DNA from: Metellina segmentata
Lineage: Eukaryota > Arthropoda > Arachnida > Araneae > Tetragnathidae
Direction of reading: 5' to 3'
DNA: 64,000 nt
Assembly: GCA_947359465.1 (NCBI GenBank)
Contig: OX375877.1
Location: forward strand, 73,668,698 to 73,732,697
In this document: one piece after another, positions 1 to 10,829 of the stretch
How the letters are laid out: each line of letters opens with the position of its first letter
Position numbering within the stretch: position 1 is the stretch's first letter
Translations under genes and position numbers: made by a program
The notes under the pieces: model-generated
Database searches by the model: none
What the model saw: the letters and a program-made list of their open reading frames with translations, nothing else
Told to the model about the DNA's origin: nothing

Positions 1-380
1 GGAATAGATTGATTCAATAAGATCTGAAAAAATAGTGAGAAAGTAACCAAAATTCAAGAATAATAATTTGGAAGGTCCAAATATTGGTTTAAAATGTTTT
101 TTTTTTTCAGTGTGGAATTTACAAGTAAGAATATTTCAGAAAATAATCTGTGGAAAAGAGGAATATCTTTTCAAAATTTGGGATGAACTGGCGATGTAAG
201 CTTAAAGGTAAAATAATGTGGTACTTTGTTATACGATTATTGTCTTTATTTGGCGGTAAAACTAAGAGTAGTTTGACAAATCTGGATTTGTTATGGAATT
301 GTCCTTTTGTCTGACGAGACTTAGAGTATGTCAAAAATTCTCGGAAGTTGTACTACCCACGAATGCAGCATTTTATTATA
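1..380. other. Unannotated AT-rich sequence
   Basis: I see no gene, repeat family or RNA here. It runs up to the TA dinucleotide that flanks the Tc1-like element. Confidence 0.5.
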
Positions 381-1605
381 CACTATCTACCAATAAGTAT
401 TTGGACACCTGTGATAGAAATGAAAAAAAAATATTCATATTCAATAGTTAGTAGAGCTTCCACGAGAGGCAATTACAGCTTCAACCCTCCGGGGCATGCT
501 TTCCACAAGTAGTATGACGGCTAGTTGTATTTTCTTCCACTCGGCTTGCAGAAGACACGTAAGCTCCTTCATCGATTTTGGACGGTAGTTGCACGCCTTA
601 ATTCGGCGATCCAACTCGTACCAGAGGTTCTCGATAGGGTTCAGGTTTGGTCTTTGGGCAGGCCAGTCCATTCGGTTAACCCCATTGTCACCATACCAAT
701 CCATGATGGACCTCGCAACTTGACAGCTGGCGTTGTCATCCTGGAAGTAACATGAGTCCAACCCGAAAAACAACCACAACGTTGGAAGCACACTCTCATC
801 CACTAACCTATAATAACTGTCATCCAGTAGGCCTCGGCGTTTAGTTTATCATGAATTTGGACCAAGGGTCCCAGTCCATACCAGTAGAAGCACCACCCCG
901 AAACCATAATTCCGCTTTTGCCAAACTTTACTGTGGGCACAATGCATTCTGGCAGGAGGCGTTCTCCAGGCATTCGTCAGATCCAGACCCTGTCATCTGA
1001 ACTGGAGGGTGAACCTTGATTAGTCGCTCCAGAGAACCCGTTTCCACTGAACTACTATCCACTTTCACCGTGCTTTACACCACATTAACCGAGCAGCGCG
1101 GTTGGACTTTGTGGTCAAAGGCTTATGGGCAGTAGCACGACCATGAAAACCAAGAAGATGTGCTTCTTTACGGATGGTATTAATCGAAACAACACTCCCG
1201 GATGCCTGTTGAAACTCCTGGAGTATGTGGGCCATCGGTTGGGTGCGATTCTTCCGAATTTCTCTGGACAGCACCCGTCGTTTTCTATCTCCCAGTTTCG
1301 TGGGTCTACCCGATTCGAGGCACATTCCAACAACCACCACTCACCTTCCACTTTTGAATCACATAGACCCCTGTCTTGGGAAATTCAGCTCGATAGATAT
1401 GTCCCTTAAGGATCGGCCATTTCTGTAATACCCGAAGATTACACCCTTCTCGAAATCAGATAACTCTGCACTTCGTGGCATCTTGCATGCGAGTAATGCC
1501 AATGTTGCTTCCTACACGATATTTAACGGCGGAGGGCGTGATGTTTAACAGGACCGCAAATATCGTCATTTGCATGGGTGTCCAAATACTTATAGGTAGA
1601 TAGTG
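381..1605 (-). mobile_element. Decayed Tc1-like DNA transposon
   Basis: The left end starts CACTATCTACC and continues to TATTTGGACACC. The right end, read on the other strand, starts CACTATCTACC and contains the same TATTTGGACACC. The inverted repeats match over about 30 bases with few differences. The left end is preceded by TA, the usual Tc1/mariner target; the base pair after the right end is AA, so one duplication copy has probably mutated. The length of about 1.2 kb is typical of Tc1 elements. It carries a broken transposase on the minus strand and is surely immobile on its own. Confidence 0.88.
441..1481 (-). pseudogene. Tc1-like transposase, frameshifted (DD34E family)
   Basis: Tc1 transposases bind the terminal repeats and cut and paste the element through a DDE catalytic triad. 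Pieces in three parts of the minus strand line up with the family in the right order. The start ATG at 1481 opens a helix-turn-helix stretch (MPRSAELSDFEKGV). The second DNA-binding part at 1065-1340 contains GRPTKLGDRKRR and the family-typical LGFHGRATAHKPL. The catalytic C-terminus at 441-803 contains FQDDNASC (second Asp) and DWPAQRPNLNPIENLW with the catalytic Glu. Frame changes near 1340 and between about 803 and 1065 break it, and the block that should hold the first Asp is not open. Its own inverted repeats enclose it. Family assignment is firm; function is lost. Confidence 0.88.
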
Positions 1606-2106
1606 AAAAAGCAATATACTGTCTATTGATTTATGCCGTCCTTTACACTGGTTATTGACTGTTACAAGTAACCGGAGTTGTGTTATGGCCACTTCAGAAG
1701 TCTTAATGGTGTTATTCAAAAGATCTCTAATAGTCCAAATTCTCATGAAAACGGGTTCTTGATCAGTAAAATAGCTATAATTGTTTTACTATTTGCATTC
1801 ATAGGAAGAAATGTGGTGTTTGTGTGAAATGAATAAAAGAAAAGTGTGAATCTGAAGAACATTGAGAAATGCTAAATACAATACTTCTGTGAACCTATAA
1901 TGAAAAGGATAGCATTAGAAAATGTCCTACTTTAGTATACTATATTTCAATACAAACACAATCAAATTAAAGCAGAAATTCAATTAGACAAATGATAAAA
2001 AGTAAATTCCTCCAAATTATATATAAAATTTGTATCAACTTGTAAACAGTGCATAGAACTTGTTTTAAATTTTTTTTATTGCTTATATCTACCGATGACA
2101 CATAGG
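1606..2106. other. Unannotated sequence
   Basis: AT-rich spacer between the Tc1-like element and the first SINE copy. I see no exon, RNA gene or repeat structure. Confidence 0.4.
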
Positions 2107-2412
2107 AAAGTAGGTAGTTAATTAGAGTCACACTGGATCAACACAATGTCCTATTGGTGACGCTCCAGGATCAATCCCAAAGGGATATATCAAAGGACAA
2201 CGCCTCGTAATTTTGAACCACGCTCAGTTGATGAGAACAATTCCTAAGAGATGACGACCCTCTTTACAAACTTCCACTTTATACCAACGTGACGGTATTT
2301 GAGGCCACGACAGATTTAATATGCACCACCGTATCTTTTGATGGCAAAGTGTCACTACCCCCCCCCCTTCATATGTTATTTCAACGGATTTATAATGAAT
2401 GTAGTATCCACA
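2107..2412 (-). repeat. SINE family copy 1 (diverged, head not recognisable)
   Basis: It shares a block order with the copies at 6072 and 9164: GTAGGTAGTTAATTA, CACTGGATCAACACA, TATTGGTGACG, GGATCAATCCC, GGACAACGCCTCG, TAATTTTGAACCACG. The part that should hold the tRNA-like head is not recognisable and contains a run of ten C residues at about 2348. Boundaries are approximate. Confidence 0.6.
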
Positions 2413-2840
2413 CACTTACATAAATGATTTCAGACTTGTAAATGAAATAACATTATCCAATGAAATAAGAGAGACATAATTTCGTACACATACTTTTACT
2501 GGTGTTAATTATTTTTACAAGTAAAACTCGGCTAAAAGAACACCATCCATGTGTTACTATTAGATTTTGAACATTTAATTCGATTTTATCTCATTCCCTT
2601 GTTCAAAGGTGACTGGTCAGTTTTTGGACCTTTATTTTTTCCCCTGTCATTCTCTTTTCTGTTCTGATCTCAATTTCACAGATTTTTTTATTTCTTTCTA
2701 TAATCAGACTGCTGAAGAAAAGCGGCAAGCTCTTCCGTGTCGTTTAAGCAATACCATGCAGCTCTATAACTCAACTCAAGCATATTAAACTTTCGAAGTG
2801 TTTTTGAAGTGTTATCTCGTCCATCTCAAGAACTGAACAA
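2413..2840. other. Unannotated sequence
   Basis: No gene or repeat recognised between the SINE copy and the minisatellite. Confidence 0.4.
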
Positions 2841-3958
2841 TTTTTAATGACAAGATAACTCGCCATCAAGATGTTGCTGATTTTTTTATTCTGACAGAAG
2901 CAAGACCTGATTAGGTTTCTTTTAATGACAATATAACTCGCCATCAAGATGTTGCTGATTTTTTTTATTCTGACAGAAGCATGACCTGATTAGGTTTCTT
3001 TTAATGACAATATAACTCGCCATTAAGATGTTGCTGATTTTTTTTATTCTGACAGAGGCAAGACCTGATTAGGTTTCTTTTAATGACAATATAACTCGCC
3101 ATCAAGATGTTGCTGATTTTTTTATTCTGACAGAAGCAAGACCTGATTAGGTTTCTTTTAATGACAATATAACTCGCCATCAAGATGTTGCTGATTTTTT
3201 TTATTCTGACAGAAGCAAGACCTAATTAGGTTTCTTTTAATGACAATATAACTCGCCATCAAGATGTTGCTGATTTTTTTATTCTGACAGAAGCAAGACC
3301 TGATTAGGTTTCTTTTAATGACAATATAACTCGCCATCAAGACGTTGCTGATTTTTTTATTCTGACAGAAGCAAGATCTAATTAGGTTTCTTTTAATGAC
3401 AATATAACTCGCCATTAAGATGTTGCTGATTTTTTTATTCTGACAGAAGCAAGATCTAATTAGGTTTCTTTTAATGACAATATAACTCGCCATCAAGATG
3501 TTGCTGATTTTTTTTATTCTGACAGAAGCAAGACCTAATTAGGTTTCTTTTAATGACAATATAACTCGCCATCAAGATGTTGCTGATTTTTTTATTCTGA
3601 CAGAAGCAAGACCTGATTAGGTTTCTTTTAATGACAATATAACTCGCCATCAAGATGTTGCTGATTTTTTTTATTCTGACAGAAGCAAGACCTGATTAGG
3701 TTTCTTTTAATGACAATATAACTCGCCATTAAGATGTTGCTGATTTTTTTATTCTGACAGAAGCAAGACCTGATTAGGTTTCTTTTAATGACAATATAAC
3801 TCGCCATCAAGATGTTGCTGATTTTTTTATTCTGACAGAAGCAAGATCTAATTAGGTTTCTTTTAATGACAATATAACTCGCCATTAAGATGTTGCTGAT
3901 TTTTTTTATTCTGACAGAGGCAAGACCTGATTCGGTTTCTTTTAATGACGAAATATCT
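2841..3958. repeat. Minisatellite, 78-79 bp period, about 14 copies
   Basis: Each copy reads AATGACAATATAACTCGCC, then ATCAAGATGTTGCTGA, a T7-T8 run, ATTCTGACAGAAGCAAGACC and TGATTAGGTTTC. Copies begin near 2845, 2924, 3003, 3082, 3160, 3239, 3317, 3395, 3473, 3552, 3630, 3709, 3787 and 3865, and fade at 3943. The period varies only through the T run. Minus-strand reading frames through it (repeating IVIKRNLIRSC) are a by-product of a period close to a multiple of three; the T-run length changes break them every few copies. I do not call a gene. Confidence 0.93.
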
Positions 3959-4766
3959 CCATCATGAAGATCTGGTTAGTTTTGCTGGTAGATTTTTCGT
4001 TAGTTATGTTATCTCCTGATTGAATCAGGAGGATTAAATTAAGCGGCAAAACGGGCGAATGAATCCTTAAATAATCGATTATATTTTGTCCATATCCGAT
4101 GTTGCCATTCTACTATGAACAAATAACGTCAATTTCTATGCTACGTACGTTTGTTAAGTATGTATACAGATATATATTCTCACCCAAACTAGAAGAAATA
4201 GCAAGACAATTAACACCAGTATAAAACTTTAAACATTTCCCAATAACAAAACCACCCACAAAAGACTTAAATAACATAAGTATCAATAGAAGGAGATTAA
4301 AAGCAAAATAAAAAGTTTAATAATTAGTTAGCAAAATCTTCAGAGCGAAACGTTGATAATAATTGTCACAAATTATGCGCAAAAGTATTAATCGAAATAA
4401 GTTAAACAAATACTTTAATTTTAAGAGATCTGTTTAGCAAAATTTAATTTTGCTTTTTTATCGAAATTAATATAATTCTTAACAAAGTATTCAATCGTTG
4501 AAACGAATTTAGAGAATTGTTAATAAAATGTACAGAGGGAAAATAAATGTAAATAGGCTTACCATGTGAATTATGGTTGTGAAGTATCCATATATGATGG
4601 AGTAGAATCTTGGCTTGAAGCGCCATTGGATGAATCTCCTGTTAATGATTTTCATTCTATATAATTCAAATGTTTAGTTCAAACTCTTCACAGAATATTA
4701 TATAAATGATTCTACAGCTGTTTGCGGAAATGTGGCTTTGCTATACCGCGCAAGTATTTATGATTG
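3959..4766. other. Unannotated sequence
   Basis: AT-rich, with a short local inverted repeat CTCCTGATTGAATCAGGAG at about 4013-4031. I see nothing else supportable. Confidence 0.4.
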
Positions 4767-5712
4767 CACTCAAACCTGTTTTTGCGCGGTGGATAGGGAA
4801 CGCATAAAAAAAAATCCTCCAAAACTTCACGAGTAGCTATAAAATACTATTTTTCGCTACACATTTAAAAATAATTTTTTATGCGGTGAATAAAGGAACC
4901 GCATAGAAAAGTCACGTAGAAAAAGTAACTCAAAACATAACAAACTATCTAGAAATTGCTTTTTTAAACGAAATCAAGACACGAGGCTTGGCAACTACTT
5001 GGAATCTTGTCAAACCTTTTAGAATCTCATTTAGAAAATACACATGCGAACATTTTTAAATATTTTATTTACTGTACTTGTTTTACACATACAAAACTTT
5101 TCAAAATGTATAACCATTATCCTTCGCAGTCTGACAATACGCGGATTTTCTTGTGGTGAACTGCTTCAAAATTACTTTCGTCACTTGAAGATACTACCTC
5201 GCACTCGTTTAGAGTTGACTTTTTTTCAGTTACCAAGTAGTCGGTGTAACGGACTTAAAAGTATAAAATAATTTCTCCTGGCCTCATACATATTTATAAC
5301 CCCATACAGATTGCCCTGAAAATTTGTGATTGTAAAGTTTTAATAGCTATAAAAATACTTGTAAGATTTAAAACGAAAAACGTAAGGCGCTTTAAACTCC
5401 TCCCTATTATCTATTGCATGCGCCCCACGTTTTTCGTTTTAAATCTTACAAGTATTTTTATAGCCATTAAAACTTCAGTTACAAATTTTCAGGACATTCT
5501 GTATTGGGCCAGGAGAAATTATTTTATACTTTTTAGTCCGTCACAAAAACGTGCTATATTAAATTTCTTTTTTATTTAAGTAATTTTTATTGATAACTTC
5601 GTCAATTATGTTCTAATTTGATTGACATTTTGAAAGGACTGTGAGTAGATTGTACTGAATAAATTTTTTTCATAAAACGCACAAAAAAATCGCACAAAAA
5701 CAGGTTTGAGTG
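4767..5712. mobile_element. Non-autonomous inverted-repeat (foldback/MITE-like) element
   Basis: The ends are inverted copies of about 22 bp: CACTCAAACCTGTTTTTGCG at 4767 and its complement CAGGTTTGAGTG ending at 5712, with one change (GCGCG versus GTGCG). Inside lies a large palindrome (5246-5544). No transposase is present. I could not find a convincing target-site duplication (left flank ATTG, right flank TACT), so the superfamily stays open. Confidence 0.7.
5246..5544. repeat. Long palindrome, arms about 145 and 125 bp, 29 bp spacer
   Basis: The left arm 5246-5390 and right arm 5420-5544 are reverse complements over their length. Examples are ATAATTTCTCCTGGCC, TATAAAAATACTTGTAAG and ATTTAAAACGAAAAACGT on the left, each found complemented on the right. 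The left arm carries about 10-20 extra bases near CATACATATTTATAACC. A transcript through it would fold into a long hairpin. Confidence 0.9.
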
Positions 5713-6057
5713 TACTAAACATACGGTTATAATATTTAGTAGGTTACCATCCTCCATACTCCCCAAAATCTCACCTATCATCTTTTATTGGCAATAGACA
5801 ACCATTTGCGAAATCAATGATTCCAAAATCAACAAGACGTCAAAAGGGAGTCGAAACATTTTTATATCAAAGAGGAATAATTTTACAACAATAATAGTTG
5901 TTGTACCGTTGCTTGAGTTTGGGGTTTTATGGCGTAAGGTTGCTGACACAAGACATACTTTTTCAAGTAATAGACACACGCAAAAAAGAAAGTTTTATTG
6001 ACAGATAAAAGAAATAGACCCAGGAAGTGATGCACCTTACCAGAATCTAAACTGTTC
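5713..6057. other. Unannotated sequence
   Basis: No gene or repeat recognised between the inverted-repeat element and SINE copy 2. Confidence 0.4.
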
Positions 6058-6071
6058 CCACTGAGCATCGA

Positions 6072-6405
6072 TGGTAATTGGTAATTTTTAGTTAACGTCG
6101 TACTAGAGCAACACAACGGGCTATTGACGACGGTCCGGAATCAGTCCCTTAAGGGAAAAATTCGAGGACAACACCTCGTAATTTTGAACCACGGTCAGAT
6201 GACGAAGCAACACCTCAGCTGGCACCCCACTCTCCAAACTTCCACGCCAACCCAACGTGAGGACTTTCGGCCACGACAGATTTAAGGTGCACCAGCCGCC
6301 TCTACACAATACGTTTACAAACATCCATGCCCGGACCCGGATTCGAACCAGGAACCTTCCGATATAGAGGCTAACACCTTAACCACTATACCGGTTGGTC
6401 GGCCA
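6072..6405 (-). mobile_element. tRNA-derived SINE, copy 2, with target-site duplication
   Basis: The element lies between two perfect copies of CCACTGAGCATCGA (6058-6071 and 6406-6419), the signature of LINE-assisted retroposition. On the minus strand it begins with a tRNA-like head: a B box GGTTCGAATCC lies in CCTGGTTCGAATCCGGG near 6335-6352, and an A-box-like TAGTGGTTAAGG lies upstream. A family-specific body follows, and the 3' end is A/T-rich. Such heads supply the internal RNA polymerase III promoter. It is read as SINE DNA; any protein frame in it is accidental. Confidence 0.88.
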
Positions 6406-6419
6406 CCACTGAGCATCGA

Positions 6420-6929
6420 AGGGCCTGTCATATCTTTGAAAAATGTAATAGAAGCCGAGTGTAACTAATTTTCTGAATAAAATATTGTTTGATCCCCTTT
6501 AGGTATCGTTTATCTCTATTGGATAAAATAGCATGAAATTTCTATTTGATTATATTTGAGATAAATGGGCTTTCGTTTAAGACTTTGTTGAAATCGATCT
6601 ACAGCCTTAATGTGTAGCGAACAACGTACTTATTCAAAACATCATAGAAACATAATATTATTTTCAGAGAGAAACTAATTCCCAAATCTGTTAATTGCAT
6701 AATTTTAGACAGTCAATTCGTTTCTATCGAAACCCGACTGCAAAATTTCCATAACTCAAGACATAAACTCAAAGTTTTATGCATATGAAAGCTAAATTCT
6801 AGCTTCTGCTTGCTGTAAACCATCACAGTTGTACGCTCTGTTGTTGCTAATCTCCACACCTAGAGCCAGCTAGACTAAATCCACGAGTATATTCACTCGC
6901 ATTACGAAATTCTCTCATATGCCAATGCA
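6420..6929. other. Unannotated sequence
   Basis: No gene or repeat recognised between SINE copy 2 and the hAT-type element. Confidence 0.4.
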
Positions 6930-6937
6930 GTCATACT

Positions 6938-8752
6938 TAGGGATTGCAATCCGTCACGATTTTCAATCCGGCCGGATTGGTATTATGTTAATAAGCCTAT
7001 CTAACCAGTATGTATTTTTCCAAAATCGGCTGAGTGCAAGTAGGTAAAAAGGATATTATTCCAAACTGACGAACAAACGTTTATTTTAGCATTAGAAAAT
7101 TAACTTTATTAATAATTATCCATAGGTAGGAAATTAATCACCAACAATTAATTATAGTAACTGCTAGTACTACTAGTAGTAAGTATTAAACGATTGATGA
7201 TGATCAGTCTTACTAGTTTCCACACCTAAAAACATCAGTTTGTTTTATACGTAGTACTTTTCTATTTATCTAAAATTAAGTAATCTCTGTCTCTAATGTC
7301 GTTGAGAAAATGACATATACATTGTATCTAACTGTCATACGACATCCGTCCTTTCCAAAATTCAGTACCAATCCCGAAGAACAGAACCCAATTTCCCAGT
7401 TTAACACCATACGAGAGAAATGGTTTGGGTTCATTTGAAAGACGCTCCGATCTCACATCTGCAAAATCACTTAACGAAACTTTCCCCTAATGAGAAAACC
7501 AGATGTGTGAAGTTCCATGTCCGTTGGGGCCGCCAGAATTAGAGTGGAATCGCACAGTGTTTGGCGTACAACGACATTCCACCCAACCATAGCACGAGCG
7601 CTGTCGCCAATCTTTTCGCTCCAAGCACTGCTTGGCGAGAGAAATGCTCAAGCGCGAAAACGAGGGTTTTCGATTTTCCAGTCTTCCCTTCGTTCCGTCT
7701 GGCGTGGCCCAACGACTCAGGTATTTAAATGTTTTGAATTACACTCTCCCCTCCTTAAATTTTTGACAATTTCATATCTCTAGTGAGACTTGTCACCTCC
7801 CACTGAAGTAACGATTCTATTTTTGGACGATTTCTGTGGCTTGTTAAAAAGACTAGAGCATTATAAGTATCCATTTCAACTCCCGCTGGAACACCACCAG
7901 CCCTTGAATAACGTTGTACTGACAACTATCATTATTACCAGTACAACTCATATATGCATATATTCTCAAATGAATAAACAGGGGTTCATTTATCACCAGT
8001 ACTCTGTCTTCCTTAGTAAACATTTTTAAACTCCCACTATACGATCCTTAATCTGAAAATCACCACTGTAATCATTGTTACACTAACCTTCTCATGCTAA
8101 CATTAAAATATAATCTTTGGCAGTTTTTGGTCAACATAACAAACAAAGGAACTCTTAATTCTTCTTAGTTGCTTAAATCAAAACTATACAGGAATGAAAA
8201 TCACTTTTGAGTTTGAAAGAACGATATACGGAAACAAAACGTATTAATTGTGTCATCCCCCCACCTATTTCTCAATGAACTGAAAATATAACTAGCGGCC
8301 GAGAAGGCCCACTCAGCTTGGACACTAGTTGGTTTAACAGTCATTAAGTAGTCGAGACAAATATTTTCCTTTGACTCCTTCTATTTCATATATGAAGTCA
8401 TTTCTTTCTTCAGTATTTTCTCAAAATCTGTTTCTTTTCTAAAGTTTGTCTTTTCAATAGTCTTCGTTTTCTCGCAGAATTTTCTTTTCTAATTCCTCTT
8501 TATTAAAAAAAAATATTATTGATAGTTTAATTTATTATATTTGCTAGAATTCTCCAAACTGATGATTGAAAAATATCAAATCGATTCATTCACAATCGAT
8601 TGCTTAATAAACGATTTTGCGACTTTAAAGTTGGGTTTGAAAAATTGATTATTTAATTTTAAAAATCCGGGTTTATCGGATCCGATAGATGTTGCTGGAT
8701 CCGGTAGGTAGCCAAATGATGCCGGATCAGCCGGATCGGATTGCAATCCCTA
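6938..8752. mobile_element. Non-autonomous hAT-type DNA transposon
   Basis: The ends are TAGGGATTGCAATCCG and its exact complement CGGATTGCAATCCCTA. They are flanked by identical 8 bp copies of GTCATACT (6930-6937 and 8753-8760). An 8 bp duplication with a (C/T)AGGG-type end is characteristic of the hAT superfamily. Repeated GGATCCG/CCGGAT motifs cluster just inside the right end (about 8665-8740) and once near the left (CCGGCCGGATTGG), as expected of subterminal transposase-binding sites. I see no hAT transposase. A less AT-rich block at about 7500-7720 stands out but is not recognised; it may be captured or nested sequence. Confidence 0.85.
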
Positions 8753-8760
8753 GTCATACT

Positions 8761-9156
8761 CCAAAAGAGATACAGAAACCAGTTCTAGTAGAGGTCAGTT
8801 GATGCTTTCAGTATAGGATAACAGTAGAAGATTATCAACATGTTTTTGTAGTCATTCTACACCTAAAACTAGAAAATTATTTTTTGACTTATGACTGTAT
8901 TGCCGTTGGGGTTCGATAGATTCACATATAGGGGATCTGAGCTCCCCCAATTTACCTCGATTTCTAAAAATGTATCTAAATCTCTAACCTGAGCTATCCA
9001 AAAGTCCAGGGTCTAAATAGTCAATGATATCCTCCAAAGGAATGCAGTCTGAAAAATAAATATATACTATGTAAAATAAGTCAATTATTTCATATTATTT
9101 TAAGAGGAAAGCGTGCTGAGTTTTGCAAATTCGACTTATTTTATTTGACTAATTCG
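8761..9156. other. Unannotated sequence
   Basis: No gene or repeat recognised between the hAT-type element and SINE copy 3. Confidence 0.4.
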
Positions 9157-9163
9157 TTTACTA

Positions 9164-9493
9164 AAAGGTAGGTAGGTAGTTAATTAATGTCTCACTGGAA
9201 TAACACAGCTGGATATTGGCGACAGTCTGTGTTCAATCCACATGGAAAAGATCCAAGGACAACACATCGTATTTTGGAACCACGGTCACAAGACGAGGTC
9301 ACACCTCAGCTGGAGTCAGCAAGTCACCACTCTCCAAAATTCCACACCACTCAAATGTGTAGGCATTTGATGTCCAGAATTAGCTTGCACCAGCTCCCGT
9401 GAACACGGCGGTCTTTAGCTAAACCAAGTTTCGAACTCGCAACGCCATGATTGTAAATCCATTGCTCATCCAACTGGGCTACCATGACCCGCA
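9164..9493 (-). mobile_element. tRNA-derived SINE, copy 3
   Basis: Same family as copy 2. On the minus strand the head has an A box TAGCCCAGTTGG (about 9473-9484) and a degenerate B box GAGTTCGAAAC (about 9428-9438), with spacing like a tRNA gene. The far end carries the family motif GGTAGGTAGGTAGTTAATTA. TTTACTA occurs on both sides (9157-9163 and 9494-9500) and is probably the target-site duplication. Confidence 0.8.
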
Positions 9494-9767
9494 TTTACTA
9501 TAAATAAATGAACAGTAGGTTAAATCTCTGGAGGGTTTACGCGGGCCTATATTTGTTCTGTAACCTGCAGTCTTTCCTGCATGAATGATAACCAGTTTTT
9601 ACCAAATTGACCAATACTCTTTACTAGGGTTAGTGGAAGTTATTACCAATTAATGAGTTATTTAGTTATTTTATGTGTGGGCAAAAGCAACACCACACTA
9701 CTAGGAAATCTCGTGCAGCTCAAAGAGTTAATAATGGTAATTAAAAATGAATTCAAATTCAGCAGTT

Positions 9768-9833
9768 GTTTTAACGTCGTACTAGTACAACGCAACTGAT
9801 ATTGGTAACGGTCCGGGATCAATCCTTAAAGGC
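9768..9833 (-). repeat. SINE family copy 4, truncated
   Basis: It matches the tail of copy 2: TTAACGTCGTACTAG, then ACAACGCAAC, GGTAACGGTCCGGGATCAATCC. It stops abruptly where GGCTGGTTCACACTATG begins, so another element appears to have cut into it. Confidence 0.65.
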
Positions 9834-9835
9834 TG

Positions 9836-9931
9836 GTTCACACTATGACCGTAATTTAGTCGAGTAGCTAGTAATTTAGTAACTAAACGTGTTCGGACAA
9901 AACTATTTAGTCGAGTAGCTTAGTAAAATGA
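9836..9931. other. Possible end of a further DNA transposon
   Basis: GGCTGGTTCACACTATGACC starts inside SINE copy 4 at a TTAA/TAA-like site. Ends of this style with a 3 bp TWA target occur in PIF/Harbinger elements. A matching right end was not found, so this is weak. It contains a repeated TTTAGTCGAGTAGCT. Confidence 0.25.
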
Positions 9932-9935
9932 TTAA

Positions 9936-10635
9936 CCCACTGGCTGATTATCCCGATTTCCACGGGCAACTCAAATGTAGCAAAATTTTTGCGGGCAGGT
10001 GTTTTTCTATCTTTATTGAGGAGCGCATCCCGCTTTTTCACCGTTTAACCAATGAAATAAATTACATACAGTGTTAGACGTTAAATTTAGATTTTGGTCA
10101 ACAGATATCGCTAGTCGTCCACTAAATTGCGGCATTTGAAGGTACTTTGTATTTACCGTTCTAACTTCGTGCCTTTGTTTGACGCCTTTTTCTAATCAGA
10201 AATGGCTGCTAGAAAACGTTCAGCGATTGACAGAGTATATATTCCTGATGATTTATCAGATTCTGAAAGTGATTTTAGTTTTGATAGTGATAGTGATATA
10301 GATTTTTCGGACTGCTCCTCAGATAGCGATGAATCCTGATCATGATTCAATAAACTTGCAAAGCGTTAGGCAGTGGTGCAAAATTGATATGAAAAATATT
10401 CCTCGTCCTCCTCCTCCAGTTCCTGTTCGTGGAAATCCGGGAATTACTGTGCATATAGCTAACAATAACTTCTGACAGTTTAGTTTCTCATGATAAAAAT
10501 CTATATAAAAAGTCTTTTCTAGAAAGAAAAAAATGCATATTTCAATTCTCCAATATATATATAGATGTTTAATATGCAAAAAAAAATACACGATTTTGGT
10601 AGCGATTTCGGTCTACAAATTGAGCAGTCAGAGGG
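9936..10635 (+). mobile_element. piggyBac-like element, internally deleted (700 bp)
   Basis: TTAA lies on both sides (9932-9935 and 10636-10639), the invariant piggyBac target. The ends are CCCACTGGCTG and, complemented, CCCTCTGACTG, matching at 9 of 11 positions and starting with the family-typical CCC. It carries only the front of a transposase. It differs in sequence from the piggyBac derivative in the array, so two lineages are present. Confidence 0.82.
10202..10475 (+). pseudogene. piggyBac-like transposase, N-terminal remnant
   Basis: From ATG at 10202 there is a 45-residue frame, basic at first (MAARKRSAIDRV) and then strongly acidic (DSESDFSFDSDSDIDFSD), ending in TGA at 10337. This is the usual N-terminal acidic region of piggyBac transposases. 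After a +1 frame change, 10362-10475 encodes VRQWCKIDM and PRPPPPVPVRGNPGI; the P-rich stretch with GNPGI resembles the segment that precedes the catalytic domain in this family. No DDD catalytic domain follows. It lies inside matching TTAA-flanked ends. Confidence 0.75.
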
Positions 10636-10639
10636 TTAA

Positions 10640-10829
10640 GTGAGCTCGATCCAGTCAAATGGAAAGTAGACGGTCGAGTAGTATCCCCCACCACACCTCA
10701 TTAAACACAAGCGTGCTGCCACTGGACAGGCATGCACACGTCCATTTATGAGAGCTCGTCAGTAGTTCGTTATCATTCCGTGAGATTTCTGTTTTTTGTG
10801 TGTTTTTAACGGAAACTTGACTCTTAATA
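10640..10829. other. Sequence between piggyBac element and MADF fragment
   Basis: GGTCGAGTAGT at about 10671 echoes the TCGAGTAGCT repeats left of the piggyBac element. Both flanks could therefore belong to one older element that the piggyBac copy entered. Confidence 0.25.

Noticed and set aside
525..755. Plus-strand frame over the Tc1-like element
   Set aside because: Antisense shadow of the transposase C-terminus.
3001..3885. Minus-strand frames with repeating IVIKRNLIRSC
   Set aside because: Product of a minisatellite whose period is near a multiple of three; T-run changes break the frame and there is no gene context.
5044..5271. 75-residue plus-strand frame
   Set aside because: Inside the inverted-repeat element, runs into the palindrome, no recognisable domain.
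6335..6405. Functional tRNA gene
   Set aside because: A and B boxes are present, but the arms do not pair as a cloverleaf and the unit is part of a SINE with target duplications.
7517..7783. 88-residue plus-strand frame inside the hAT-type element
   Set aside because: No hAT transposase motif and no codon-like conservation visible; I note the block as less AT-rich but do not call a gene.
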